51,384 bases of DNA from JADKFD01 sp050250665 (GTDB taxonomy: Bacteria; Pseudomonadota; Gammaproteobacteria; Xanthomonadales; SZUA-5), in contig JBFWOF010000048.1 of assembly GCA_050250665.1 (NCBI GenBank), positions 1 to 51,384 of the forward strand, in the 5' to 3' direction. Positions 42,478 through 51,113 of the stretch are shown here, one piece after another. The number at the start of each line of letters is the position of its first letter. The stretch's first letter is position 1. Made by a program: the position numbers and the translations under genes. A model generated the notes under the pieces. It was not told where the DNA came from. It did not search any database and was given only the letters and a program-made list of their open reading frames with translations.

Positions 42478-43845
42478 ATGGCTGACGCGCCGACTGTACC
42501 CACCTTGCCGCCCTACCCGGTCACACCGGCGCCCTATACCGGTCCCAGCAAGGACGAGGTGCTGGCGCTGCGACGCGAGTATCTGACGCCGGCCCTGATC
42601 ACCATGTACCGCGATCCGCTGATGATCGTGCAGGGCTCGATGCAGTATCTGTTCGACGAAAAGGGCAAGCGCTATCTGGACGCTTTCGCCGGCATTGTTT
42701 CGGTCAGCGTTGGCCACTGCCATCCGCGGGTGATCGCGGCGGTGCGCGAGCAGAACGAGTTGCTGCAGCACACCACGACCATCTATCTGCACCCGAACAT
42801 TGCCCGCTTCGGCCAGAAGCTGGCCGCGACCTTTCCCAAGGGCAGTGGCCTCGATGTCGTCTACTTCGTCAATTCCGGCAGTGAAGCCAATGACATGGCG
42901 ATGCTGATGGCACGCGCCTACACCGGCAATTTCGATGTCATCGCGTTGCGCAACGGCTATCACGGCGGCTCCCAGAGCACGATGGCGCTGACCGGCAACA
43001 GTCACTGGAAATTCAACACCCCACACAACATCGGCGTGCAGCATGCGGTGCTGCCGGATCGCTATCGCGGCCCCTACGGCTATGACGACCCGGAGGCCGG
43101 CAGCAAGTACGCGCGCGAGGTGCTGAACCTCATCCAGCACGGCACCTCGGGCAAGATCGCGGGCTTCATCGCCGAACCAGCCCAGGGCGTCGGTGGCGTG
43201 GTCGAGATGCCGCCGGGCTATCTGCCCCAGGTCTACGAGTACGTTCGCGCCGCCGGCGGATTGTGCATCTCCGACGAAGTCCAGACTGGTTTCGGCCGCA
43301 CCGGCGATGCCTTCTGGGGCTTCGAGAACCACGGCGTGACGCCGGACATCGTCACCATGGCCAAGGGCATCGGCAATGGCTGCCCGCTGGCCGCCTGCGT
43401 GACCCGCAGCGAGATCGCCCAGGTGCTGAGCAGCCGCGTACACTTCAACACCTTCGGCGGCAATCCGGTGTCCTGCGCCCAGGGCATGGCCACGCTGGAT
43501 GTCCTGCTCGAAGACCAGGTCCAGGCCCATGCCAAGGCCGTCGGCACGCGTTTGCTCGATGGTTTGCGCCAGTTGCAGAAGAGCCATCCGCTGATCGGCG
43601 ATGTACGCGGTCGCGGCCTGATGGTCGGCGTGGAACTGGTGCGCGATCGCAACAGCCGTGAACCGGCGTCCACCGAGACCGTCGCCGTGGTCGAACGCGC
43701 CCGTGAACTGGGACTGCTGCTGGGCAAGGGCGGCTATTTCGGCAATGTGCTGCGGATCAAGCCACCCATGTGCATCACGGCTGCCGATGTCGACTTCCTG
43801 CTTGGGGTGCTCGACGTCACCCTGGGCGAGGCCGAGCGAGCCTGA
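42478..43845 (+). CDS. Class III aminotransferase, AGXT2-like
   Basis: 455 residues of fold-type I PLP enzymes. SGSEANDMAM (about 133-142), YHGGS near 161-165, Asp266 in ISDEVQTGFGRTG binding the pyridine nitrogen, and Lys296 in TMAKGIGNG forming the Schiff base. The sequence order and NTFGGNPVSCA match alanine-glyoxylate aminotransferase 2 / 5-phosphohydroxylysine-lyase-type proteins. Exact amino donor unknown. The frame is open to 42283, but the ATG at 42478 gives the family N-terminus. It precedes the DUF1801 gene by 20 bp, likely cotranscribed. Confidence 0.88.
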   Translation: MADAPTVPTLPPYPVTPAPYTGPSKDEVLALRREYLTPALITMYRDPLMIVQGSMQYLFDEKGKRYLDAFAGIVSVSVGHCHPRVIAAVREQNELLQHTTTIYLHPNIARFGQKLAATFPKGSGLDVVYFVNSGSEANDMAMLMARAYTGNFDVIALRNGYHGGSQSTMALTGNSHWKFNTPHNIGVQHAVLPDRYRGPYGYDDPEAGSKYAREVLNLIQHGTSGKIAGFIAEPAQGVGGVVEMPPGYLPQVYEYVRAAGGLCISDEVQTGFGRTGDAFWGFENHGVTPDIVTMAKGIGNGCPLAACVTRSEIAQVLSSRVHFNTFGGNPVSCAQGMATLDVLLEDQVQAHAKAVGTRLLDGLRQLQKSHPLIGDVRGRGLMVGVELVRDRNSREPASTETVAVVERARELGLLLGKGGYFGNVLRIKPPMCITAADVDFLLGVLDVTLGEAERA

Positions 43846-43865
43846 GGCATCGGCGGGGAGCTGAG

Positions 43866-44240
43866 ATGGCGAGCAAACGCCCGGGCAGCATTGCCGAGTA
43901 CATCGACGCCGCCCCGCCGCAAGGCCAGGCGCACTTGCGCCAGCTGTATGCCATTCTGAAGGCCGCGGCGCCGGGCGCCACCGAAACCATCAAGTGGGGA
44001 AATCCCTTTTTTGTCGAGCCGCGTTTCCTGTTCGCCTTTTCGGCGCACAAGGCGCACCTGAGTTTTGCGCCGATGGCGGCCACGCTGGAGCACTTTCGCG
44101 CCGATCTGGCAGCGCATCAGACCACCACTCACTTCCTCAAGATTCCCTACAGCCAAGCGCTGCCGGAAGACTTGATACGCAAGATCGCCGAGTACCGGGT
44201 TCGGGTAGTCGGCGAGCGCCGCGACGACGCCTTCTGGTAG
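43866..44240 (+). CDS. DUF1801/YdhG-like protein
   Basis: 124 residues. The pattern SIAEYIDAAPPQGQAHLRQLYAIL, ETIKWGNPFFV, FAFSAHKAHLSFAP and a C-terminal LPEDLIRKIAEYRV fits DUF1801 (YdhG/YjhX-like) proteins. GGGGAG lies 5 nt before the ATG. Role unknown; the family is widespread as small cytoplasmic proteins. It follows the aminotransferase closely. Confidence 0.8.
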   Translation: MASKRPGSIAEYIDAAPPQGQAHLRQLYAILKAAAPGATETIKWGNPFFVEPRFLFAFSAHKAHLSFAPMAATLEHFRADLAAHQTTTHFLKIPYSQALPEDLIRKIAEYRVRVVGERRDDAFW

Positions 44241-44642
44241 CGCTCAGCGGACGTGTCCCTGTGTGCTGGCGTCGTATCGCTACAGCCGTCAATCGCCCAG
44301 ACAGCGGCAGCTGAGCACACAGACCCGCAGGTCTACGCTGCTCGGATCAGGCTGATCGAAGCTCATGACCCTGCGGTCTTCCGCGCCGCGATCGGGTTTT
44401 CGACTGGGACCACCGGCAGGAATGGCGCGATAGGCATCGATGGCGCTCAGGGTTGCGCCGATGACGACAGCGGGCTTGCGATTAACCGATCTGATCGCCG
44501 CAGTCTTGGTTCTCCCCCCAGTTTACGATTTGCCGGCCCCTGCGGGTCATGGTGCCGGGATTAACAAACCCTAAGTACCGCGCTTAGCTCATGCCCGTTA
44601 TGTTCGCTAGCGTGTCACCCCTGGTCATTCGAGGATTTCACA
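44241..44642. other. Gene-free region upstream of the secreted NTR-like gene
   Basis: 402 bp. The one open frame here (44253-44564) has no family resemblance or ribosome site. Imperfect copies of GACCC(G/T)CAGGTC occur near 44325-44390. No terminator or firm promoter was found; a TATGTT near 44597 is a possible -10. Confidence 0.4.
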
Positions 44643-45479
44643 GTGCCTCCAAGCCGATCTGCCCTTATCGCCACGCTCGCGCTCGCCCTGGCCGGTATAC
44701 TCGCGGCGCCAGCGGCGTTAGCCTGCTCGTGCGCGCCGCCGATCGCGCCGGGGCAGGCTTTGGCAGAGGCGACTCAGGTTTTCGTCGGTACGGTCGTTGC
44801 CGTGTCGCGGCCACCGGAGGGATCAAGCGCCTTCACCAACAGCTATCGCTTCGCGACCACGGAAATCTGGAAGGGCGAAGCGGCTCCGCTGATCTCCGTG
44901 GCCAGCGGCAACAGTTCCGCCAGCTGTGGAAACGGCTTCGTCGAAGGCGAGACCTACCTGGTCTATGCCACCTTGGGTTTCACCGCCTTGTGCGATCGCA
45001 CGCGCCGATTGAGTGACGCCGGTGCCGATCTGGCCGTGCTGGGCGTAGGTCGCCAGCCGGTGGTGGCCACGGCGGCCATCATTGCCCGTGATCAACTTTT
45101 TTCCGGCACCTGGTACGACCCGAATCGCGTCGGCGAGGGCCTGCTGGTACAGATTCTGGGCGATGGTCGCGCCAGCGTGTACTGGTTCGGCTACCGGGCC
45201 GACGCGCCAAACGAGCAGACCTGGCTGGTGGGAACCGGCGACTTTGAAGGTGAGGTCTTGCGCGTGGCCGATGTCTATCGGCCGACCGGCGGCGGCTTTG
45301 GTCCGAGCTTCAATCCCAACCAGGTGGTCCTTGCCGACTGGGGCGAAATGCTGCTGACCTTCAGATCCGATGGCGGCCTGACGCTGCGATGGACCAGCAC
45401 CATGCCCGAATACGGCAGTGGCACGCGGGCACTGCAAAGATTGACCCGACCGCCGGCCGTGGCGCTTCCGATACCCTGA
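44643..45479 (+). CDS. Secreted protein with NTR/TIMP-like N-domain and a WYDPxRxGEG domain
   Basis: 278 residues starting at GTG (GAGG 8 nt upstream). A signal peptide ends at LAAPAALA, placing Cys28 and Cys30 (ACSCAPP) at the mature N-terminus as in TIMP/netrin-like modules. ATQVFVGTVVAV, EIWKG and further Cys pairs follow. Residues about 150-278 form a beta domain with SGTWYDPNRVGEGLLVQIL, YWFGYRADAP and QTWLVGTGDFEG, a repeat I associate with secreted Lysobacterales proteins. Likely periplasmic or extracellular. Function unknown. Confidence 0.75.
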   Translation: MPPSRSALIATLALALAGILAAPAALACSCAPPIAPGQALAEATQVFVGTVVAVSRPPEGSSAFTNSYRFATTEIWKGEAAPLISVASGNSSASCGNGFVEGETYLVYATLGFTALCDRTRRLSDAGADLAVLGVGRQPVVATAAIIARDQLFSGTWYDPNRVGEGLLVQILGDGRASVYWFGYRADAPNEQTWLVGTGDFEGEVLRVADVYRPTGGGFGPSFNPNQVVLADWGEMLLTFRSDGGLTLRWTSTMPEYGSGTRALQRLTRPPAVALPIP

Positions 45480-46216
45480 GTTCCTGAGGCGTCATTGCGA
45501 GACACCTGTTCCGCCCCGAAACTGCCCGAGGGCCATGAACTCGCCTGCTGCGCGTAGCCCGATGTGCCGCGCAGTGGCTCACCGGGGCTCTTCCACATCA
45601 CCGCCCGGAGAGCGCTGCGCGCACTTCGGGCTACGCAGATGTGCGGTCGGCCGATCGCGACGCGAGGTCGCTCCTACAGGCAAGCTCGTGGTTCATGTCC
45701 CGTGCGCAGTGTCGGGCCGAAACACGCGGCTCGCAATAAACCACGATCGACCGCGAATTTCTGCCGACCGACGGCTGCCGTGGAGGGCGCCGCGCTGCGG
45801 CGCCGCTTTGCCGGGTCTGAAGATCAAGAGCGGCCGCGCAGGCGCGCGGCCCTCCTGTAGGAGCGCCCTTGCGGCGCGACAGGCGACGCGACGGCGCGCC
45901 GCTGTTGTGGAGGGCGCCGCGCTGCGGCGCCGCTTTGCCGGGTCTGAAGATCAAGAGCGGCCGCGCAGGCGCGCGGCCCTCCTCAAGGCCGCTCAGTGCT
46001 TGCCGGGTTTCAAGGTACGTCGGCAGAACTGTCGCGTCGCCGGTCGCGCCGCGAGGGCGCCTACAGTCGGTGGCTGATGGCTGGTAGGCAGGTACGGGCC
46101 AACACGACGAGTTCGAGTTCGACCCCGACCCGGGTGGCACTGGAGCCTGCTAGGCTCGGCGACAGCGCATCGCGCAGGACACAGCCTGCTGACCCGACCG
46201 CGACGGAAGCCCGAAC
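45480..46216. other. Gene-free, repeat-rich region
   Basis: 737 bp with no credible gene. It holds degenerate CCCGA/GGGCTAC hairpins (45554-45640), a reverse REP (45653-45678), two copies of the GC-rich palindromic unit 127 bp apart (45780-45855, 45907-45982) with a forward REP between them (45856-45880), and another reverse REP (46042-46065). Open frames in this stretch simply translate the repeats. Confidence 0.6.
45780..45982. repeat. 127-bp composite tandem repeat, locus 1
   Basis: The unit is a 75-bp double palindrome (GTGGAGGGCGCCGCGC... then GCGGCCGCGCAGGCGC...CCTCC), then a REP (TGTAGGAGCGCCC) and a linker ending CGCCGCTGTT. The double palindrome recurs exactly 127 bp later. The two copies of the double palindrome appear identical apart from the edges. 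See also 48608-48792. Confidence 0.75.
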
Positions 46217-47236
46217 ATGCCGCAATTCGACTTTGCCATCGTTGCCACCCGATTGCTCGACACGCTCTACGACCTCATTGCCGCGCTGCCGATGCTGCTG
46301 CTCGCGCTGCTCATCGTCTGGCTGGGATGGAAACTCGGTGGCTGGGTGTCCAGGCGCAAGCTCATCACCCGCATCGTCAAAGGCAATCCCCTGCTGGTCG
46401 ATGTCGCCGGCACCACGGCCAGATGGCTGATCACGGCGCTGGCGCTGCTGCTGGCGCTGGAAATCATGGACGCGACGGCGATGGTCGGCGCCATGCTGGG
46501 AACGGCCGGCATCGTCGGTGTGGCCATCGGCTTTGCCTTCAAGGACACGCTGGAGAACTATCTGGCGGGCGTGCTGATGAGTTTCAGACAACCCTTTGCG
46601 CCGCGCGACGAAGTGGTGATCGATGGCGAGACCGGGACCGTGATCGCGCTGACCTCGCGAGCGACGATCCTGATGACGCCCGATGGCAATCACCTCCGGC
46701 TGCCCAACGCCAGGGTATTTCGCAGCGTGATTCTCAACTACACCCGCAACCCCAACCGACGCTTTGAGTTCGATGTCGGCATCGGCGTCCAGGAAGACCT
46801 GATTCGGGCGCAACAGATCGGACTCGAACAGCTGCATGGCCTGCCCGGCGTACTGCCATCACCGCCGCCGCAGGCGCTGATCGTCTCGCTCGCCGATTCC
46901 AGCGTGACGCTGCGTTTCCGCGGCTGGGTGGATCAGCGCGAGCACGATTTCTGGATGGTCCGCAGCGAAGCCATACGCCTGGCCAAGGTCGCGCTCGACG
47001 ACGCCGGCATGGACATGCCCGAACCCACTTACCGGGTGCATTTGCACGACGGTCGCGCCGCGATTGATGCAGCCGCAAAGCCGCAAGTGAAGCCCCAGCC
47101 AATGCCCAAGGCGCTGCCGCCCGGGCTTGCCCCGCCAGACACGCGAGCGCGCTCCGAACTCGACGAACAGATCGATCGTGACCAGCAGCAGTCGGGCTCC
47201 GAGAATCTGCTCGATGCCGACGCGCCGCGGGAGTAG
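46217..47236 (+). CDS. Small-conductance mechanosensitive channel (MscS family)
   Basis: 339 residues. Three N-terminal membrane helices; the third is the pore helix with Gly/Ala packing (MLGTAGIVGVAIGFAFKDTLENYLAG, about 93-118). The beta domain begins FAPRDEVVIDGETGTV and has TPDGNHLRLPNARVF, then an alpha/beta domain to about residue 280. The last 60 residues are a hydrophilic tail rich in Pro, Lys, Gln and Asp, longer than in minimal MscS. It opens under membrane tension for osmotic protection. Stands alone. Confidence 0.92.
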   Translation: MPQFDFAIVATRLLDTLYDLIAALPMLLLALLIVWLGWKLGGWVSRRKLITRIVKGNPLLVDVAGTTARWLITALALLLALEIMDATAMVGAMLGTAGIVGVAIGFAFKDTLENYLAGVLMSFRQPFAPRDEVVIDGETGTVIALTSRATILMTPDGNHLRLPNARVFRSVILNYTRNPNRRFEFDVGIGVQEDLIRAQQIGLEQLHGLPGVLPSPPPQALIVSLADSSVTLRFRGWVDQREHDFWMVRSEAIRLAKVALDDAGMDMPEPTYRVHLHDGRAAIDAAAKPQVKPQPMPKALPPGLAPPDTRARSELDEQIDRDQQQSGSENLLDADAPRE

Positions 47237-47336
47237 CAGGCGCAGGCCGGGGACAAAGCATCCCGATGCTCGCGCACGCAAGCATCGCCGCCCGACTCAG
47301 CGCCGCCTGCGCCTCAGCGACCGGCACCAGCCCGAA

Positions 47337-48485
47337 TCAGACCAATCCCAGATTCGGATTGATCAGCACCTTGGAACCGGTGGCGCGCACGCCATAGATC
47401 GAAATGGCCTCCGGGCTCAGCGCCTCGGCCAGCGAAACCGTGCGGCTGTAGTGGCTGGCAAAGGTGGTCTTGAGTTCGGCCGCCACGCGCTCGCGCAACT
47501 GCTGCGCTGCGGCGGCGCCTATTTTCTGCAGGAAGGGGAACAGCAACCAGCCGCCCATGCCCCAGGCCATGCCGAAATTGCGGCTGAACTCGGTAGGCGC
47601 GGTGTCCAGCATGCCGTACAGGTACACCTGCTTGTGCGTGGAAGAGCCGTAGCGACTGTATTCGCTGGCCTTGCGATTGATGGCCACTTCCATGGCGGTG
47701 AGAATCTGCCCGGCCAGCTTGCCGCCGCCGATGGCATCGAAGGCGATGGTCGCGCCGGTCGCAGCGATGGCGTCGGTCAGTTCGGCCATGAAATTGGCCG
47801 AACTGCTGTTGCAGACGAATTTCGCGCCCTGCTCGCGCAGCATGCTTTCCTGCTCGGCCTTGCGCACGATGTTGACCAGGGCGACTCCGTCCTTCAGGCA
47901 CAGGCGGTTGAGCATCTGACCGAGATTCGACGCCGCGGCGGTGTGCACCAGAGCGCTGTGACCTTCGCGGCGCATGGTTTCGACCATGCCCAGCGCGGTC
48001 AGCGGATTGACGAAGCACGAGGCACCGTCGGCCGCTGTGGCGTCAGCGGGCAGCAGCAGACACTGATTCGCGGGGACGCAACGATGCTGCGAGTACATCG
48101 CACCACCGATCAGCGCGACGGTCTTGCCGAGCAGGGCCTGCGCCGCGGCTGAGGCTCCGGCCTTGATCACGACGCCCGCACCCTCGTTGCCGACCGGGTG
48201 CGACTGATCCACCCGCCCGGCCATGGCTTTCATCAGCTTCTCGGGAATACGCGCCGTCAGCACCGGCTCCGCAGCGCTGCCCGAGACCTGCAGGGTACTG
48301 AGGTCAGCCGCACCAAACAGCAAGCCCAGATCCGAAGGATTGATCGGCGTGGCCTCGATGCGCACCAGCACCTCCTCCGGCCCCGGCTCGGGAATCGGCA
48401 CCCGCTGCAGCGACAGTTCCAGTTCGCCATTGCTGCGCACCAGCGAGCGCAGTTGCAGGGAGGTGCCGGCAGTTGCTTCAGTCAT
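47337..48485 (-). CDS. Zinc-binding-type (MDR) alcohol dehydrogenase-like oxidoreductase
   Basis: 382 residues from the ATG at 48485. GroES-like N-terminus (PIPEPGPEEVLVRIEATPINPSDLGLLFG), GNEGAGVV near 107-114, and a Rossmann half (SALVHTAAASNLGQMLNRL; FVCNSSSANFMAEL; IAFDAIGGG). No catalytic-zinc Cys/His ligand set is evident, so it is closer to quinone-oxidoreductase/enoyl-reductase MDR proteins. The annotated family is often called zinc-binding dehydrogenase. It lies downstream of tgt on the same strand, separated by repeats. Substrate unknown. Confidence 0.83.
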   Translation of the reverse strand: MTEATAGTSLQLRSLVRSNGELELSLQRVPIPEPGPEEVLVRIEATPINPSDLGLLFGAADLSTLQVSGSAAEPVLTARIPEKLMKAMAGRVDQSHPVGNEGAGVVIKAGASAAAQALLGKTVALIGGAMYSQHRCVPANQCLLLPADATAADGASCFVNPLTALGMVETMRREGHSALVHTAAASNLGQMLNRLCLKDGVALVNIVRKAEQESMLREQGAKFVCNSSSANFMAELTDAIAATGATIAFDAIGGGKLAGQILTAMEVAINRKASEYSRYGSSTHKQVYLYGMLDTAPTEFSRNFGMAWGMGGWLLFPFLQKIGAAAAQQLRERVAAELKTTFASHYSRTVSLAEALSPEAISIYGVRATGSKVLINPNLGLV

Positions 48486-48607
48486 GATGGGAGTTCCATT
48501 TGAACGACGGCCAGTGTACGGCCAGCAGGCAGCCCTGTGCCGATAGTGACTGCGCATACGGGAGCGCCCTTGCCGCGCGACCGGCGACGCGACGGTGCGC
48601 CGCTGTT

Positions 48608-48792
48608 GTGGAAGGCGCCGCGCCGCGGCGCCGCTTTGCCTTTTCGGCAGACCAAGAGCGGCCGCGCAGGCGCGCGGCCCTCCTGTAGGAGCGCCCTTGC
48701 GGCGCGACCGGCGACGCGACGGCGCGCCGCTGTTGTGGAAGGCGCCGCGCCGCGGCGCCGCTTTGCCTTTTCGGCAGATCAAGAGCGGCCGC
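48608..48792. repeat. 127-bp composite tandem repeat, locus 2
   Basis: Same architecture as 45780-45982: a double palindrome starting GTGGAAGGCGCCGCGC at 48608 and again at 48735 (127 bp apart), with a REP TGTAGGAGCGCCC (48684-48709) between. The second copy is cut short at GCGGCCGC (about 48792), where a new REP begins directly, suggesting recombination between repeat halves. Confidence 0.75.
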
Positions 48793-48867
48793 GTAGGAGC
48801 GCCCTTGCGGCGCGACCGTTGCCGGGGACCTGCGACTCGCCGGTCGCGACGCGAGGTCGCTCCTACA
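48793..48867. repeat. REPIN-like inverted pair of GTAGGAGCG repeats
   Basis: Forward half 48793-48817 and inverted half 48842-48867 with a 24-bp centre, the same geometry as at 38381-38456. Confidence 0.72.
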
Positions 48868-48975
48868 AGCAAGCTGGTGGTTCATGGCGCATGGCCAGTG
48901 TCGGGCCGACACTGGCGGATCGCAATGACGCCGGGGGTCTGGGCGCAGTCAACATGTCAGTCTATGCACCACCGC

Positions 48976-50088
48976 TTATTCCCCAGCGGCGATGCGCGCA
49001 TAGAACGCAGCCACGAAGTCTTCGAGTCCGCCAGCAGCAATGGCGGCGCGCAGCCCCTGCATCAGTTCCTGGTAGTAGTACAGGTTGTGGACCGTCATCA
49101 GGTGGGCGCCGAGCATTTCGTGGCAGCGGTCCAGGTGGTGCAGGTAGGCACGGCTGTAGTTTTGGCAGGTGTAGCAGCCGCATTCGGGATCGATAGCCCC
49201 GGTGTCGTCACGGTGTCTGGCATTGCGCAGCCGGACCACGCCGAAACGCGTGAACAGATGCGCGTTGCGGGCGTTGCGTGTGGGCATGACGCAGTCGAAC
49301 ATGTCGATGCCGCGGCGCACCGACTCGACGATGTCTTCGGGCCGACCCACGCCCATCAGATAGCGTGGCCGCTCGCGTGGCAGCATCGGCACGGTGCAGT
49401 CCAGGGTCTGTTCGCGCTCGTGCTGCGGTTCGCCGACAGCCAGACCGCCGACGGCGTAGCCGTCAAAGCCCAGGTCGATCAGGCCCCGTGCCGAGCGCTC
49501 GCGCAGCGCTGGGTAAATGCCGCCCTGGACGATCCCGAACAGCGCATTGCGATTGCCCTCATGCGCCTGCTTGCAGCGCGCCGCCCAGCGCAGGCTGAGT
49601 TCCATCGATTCGGCCGCCTGCTTCTCGGTGGCCGGATACGGTGTGCATTCGTCGAACTGCATGACCACATCGGAATCAAGGACGCGCTGGATGCGCATCG
49701 ATTCCTCCGGGCTCAGAAAGACCTTGGCGCCGTCCACGGGTGAGCGGAAATGCACGCCCTCCTCGGTCAGCTTGCGCATCTTCGCCAGACTGAATACCTG
49801 GAAGCCGCCGGAGTCGGTCAGGATCGGTCCCTGCCAGCCCATGAAGCGATGCAAGCCTTCGTGGGCTTCGATCACCGAGGTGCCCGGCCGCAGCCACAGA
49901 TGGAAGGTGTTGCCGAGAATCATCTGCGCGCCCAGCGCACTCAGATCCTCCGGACGCATGGCCTTGACCGTACCGTAGGTGCCGACCGGCATGAAGGCCG
50001 GCGTTTCCACCACACCGCGCCGGAAATGCATGCGTCCGCGGCGGGCGCGGCCGTCTTCGGCGATCAGTTCGAATCGTTCCAGAGTCAT
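48976..50088 (-). CDS. tgt: tRNA-guanine(34) transglycosylase
   Basis: 370 residues. Exchanges guanine 34 of GUN-anticodon tRNAs for preQ1. Motifs: ETPAFMPVGTYGTVKAM, ILTDSGGFQVFSL (substrate-pocket Asp/Ser), LFGIVQGG, the catalytic aspartate in FDCVMPTRNARN, and the zinc site CGCYTCQNYSRAYLHHL. Its ATG overlaps the queA stop (TGATG). Genes for yajC-secDF, which follow tgt in many proteobacteria, are not here. The upstream frame extension seen in the same frame lies inside queA and is not used. Confidence 0.96.
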   Translation of the reverse strand: MTLERFELIAEDGRARRGRMHFRRGVVETPAFMPVGTYGTVKAMRPEDLSALGAQMILGNTFHLWLRPGTSVIEAHEGLHRFMGWQGPILTDSGGFQVFSLAKMRKLTEEGVHFRSPVDGAKVFLSPEESMRIQRVLDSDVVMQFDECTPYPATEKQAAESMELSLRWAARCKQAHEGNRNALFGIVQGGIYPALRERSARGLIDLGFDGYAVGGLAVGEPQHEREQTLDCTVPMLPRERPRYLMGVGRPEDIVESVRRGIDMFDCVMPTRNARNAHLFTRFGVVRLRNARHRDDTGAIDPECGCYTCQNYSRAYLHHLDRCHEMLGAHLMTVHNLYYYQELMQGLRAAIAAGGLEDFVAAFYARIAAGE

Positions 50089-51110
50089 CAGGGAAGCACC
50101 AGGCAGGCATCGCCGTAGGAGAAGAAGCGGTAGCGCTCGGCTACGGCATGTTGATAGGCCGCCAGCACGAACTCGGTACCGGCCAAAGCGCACACCAGCA
50201 TCAGCAGGCTGGATTGTGGCAGATGAAAATTGGTGATCAGGCCATCGATGACGCGAAACTCCGATCCAGGCCGGATGAACAGCTGGGTATCGCCTTCGAA
50301 GGCCTGCAATTGCCCATTGGAGGCCGCGCTTTCCAGCGTGCGCGTGGCCGTGGTACCAACGGCGATCACCCGTCCGCCGGCGGCCTTGGTCGCAGCGATG
50401 CGCTCGACCAGCGCAGCGCTGACCCGACACCATTCCCGGTGCAGCACGACGCGGTCCAGTTCATCCTCACGCAGATTCTGAAAGGTCCCGGCACCGACAT
50501 GCAGGGTGACGAAATCGATGCCGACACCCTGGCCCTGAAGTTCGGCCAACAGCGCATCGTCGAAATGCAATCCGGCCGTCGGCGCCGCCGCCGATCCGGG
50601 ATCGCGGGCAAAGACCGTCTGATAGCGCTGATGGTCACCCGGCGTATCGCTGCGCTCGATATAAGGCGGCAGCGGCACATGACCATGACGGGCCAGATGC
50701 GCCGGAATATCGGAGCCATCCAGCGTGCGCAGCAGGAACAGCGGACCGTCGCGCTCGAGCACCTCGAATACACAGTCCTCGGCCACGACGATGCGTCCGC
50801 CCGGCTTCGGCTTCTTGCTGACCCCGAGGTGAAACCAGCCGCGATCGGCATCCGCCAAGCGCTCCAACAGCAGTTCCACCGCGCCGCCACTGTCCTTGTG
50901 CCCCAGCAGTCTCGCCGGCCACACGCGGGTGTCGTTGAACACCAGCAGATCGCCGGCGCGCAGCCACTGCGGCAGCTGGCGCATGCTGCTGTCGTGCGTT
51001 TGCTGCGTCGCCCGGTCCAGCACCAGCAAACGGCTGGCCGAGCGCTCGGGCAATGGTGCCTGGGCGATCAGCTCGGGCGGCAGGTGGTAGTCGAAGTCTT
51101 GTTTGCGCAC
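50088..51110 (-). CDS. queA: S-adenosylmethionine:tRNA ribosyltransferase-isomerase
   Basis: 340 residues. Adds the epoxycyclopentanediol moiety from SAM to preQ1 in tRNA. Family blocks: FDYHLPPELIAQAPLPERSA at the N-terminus, DLLVFNDTRVWPARLLG, PLPPYIERSD, TAGLHFDDALL, LHVGAGTFQNLR, and the C-terminal LPQSSLLMLVCALAG and RFFSYGDACLVLP. The start is a GTG at 51110 (family N-terminus begins M/V-[RK]-x-x-DF-x-Y). It has no ribosome site: the leader is a tandem heptamer array. First gene of queA-tgt. Confidence 0.95.
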   Translation of the reverse strand: MRKQDFDYHLPPELIAQAPLPERSASRLLVLDRATQQTHDSSMRQLPQWLRAGDLLVFNDTRVWPARLLGHKDSGGAVELLLERLADADRGWFHLGVSKKPKPGGRIVVAEDCVFEVLERDGPLFLLRTLDGSDIPAHLARHGHVPLPPYIERSDTPGDHQRYQTVFARDPGSAAAPTAGLHFDDALLAELQGQGVGIDFVTLHVGAGTFQNLREDELDRVVLHREWCRVSAALVERIAATKAAGGRVIAVGTTATRTLESAASNGQLQAFEGDTQLFIRPGSEFRVIDGLITNFHLPQSSLLMLVCALAGTEFVLAAYQHAVAERYRFFSYGDACLVLP

Positions 51111-51113
51111 GGG

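Larger units (their letters stand above)
48486..48975. other. Gene-free, repeat-rich region between tgt and the MDR gene
   Basis: 490 bp without a credible gene. A REP (48560-48583) is followed by the 127-bp composite repeat, locus 2 (48608-48792), and a REPIN-like pair (48793-48867). Confidence 0.6.

Noticed and set aside
44253..44564. Possible 103-residue gene before the secreted NTR-like gene
   Set aside because: No ribosome site, no recognisable fold or signal peptide, and composition like the random frames nearby.
45535..46087. Open frames through the repeat region at 45.5-46.1 kb
   Set aside because: Their translations consist of repeated Arg/Gly/Ala-rich segments copied from the REP and double-palindrome units, so they are repeat read-through and not genes.
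48537..49743. Open frames over the 48.6 kb repeats and opposite tgt
   Set aside because: They translate the repeats and then the reverse strand of tgt.
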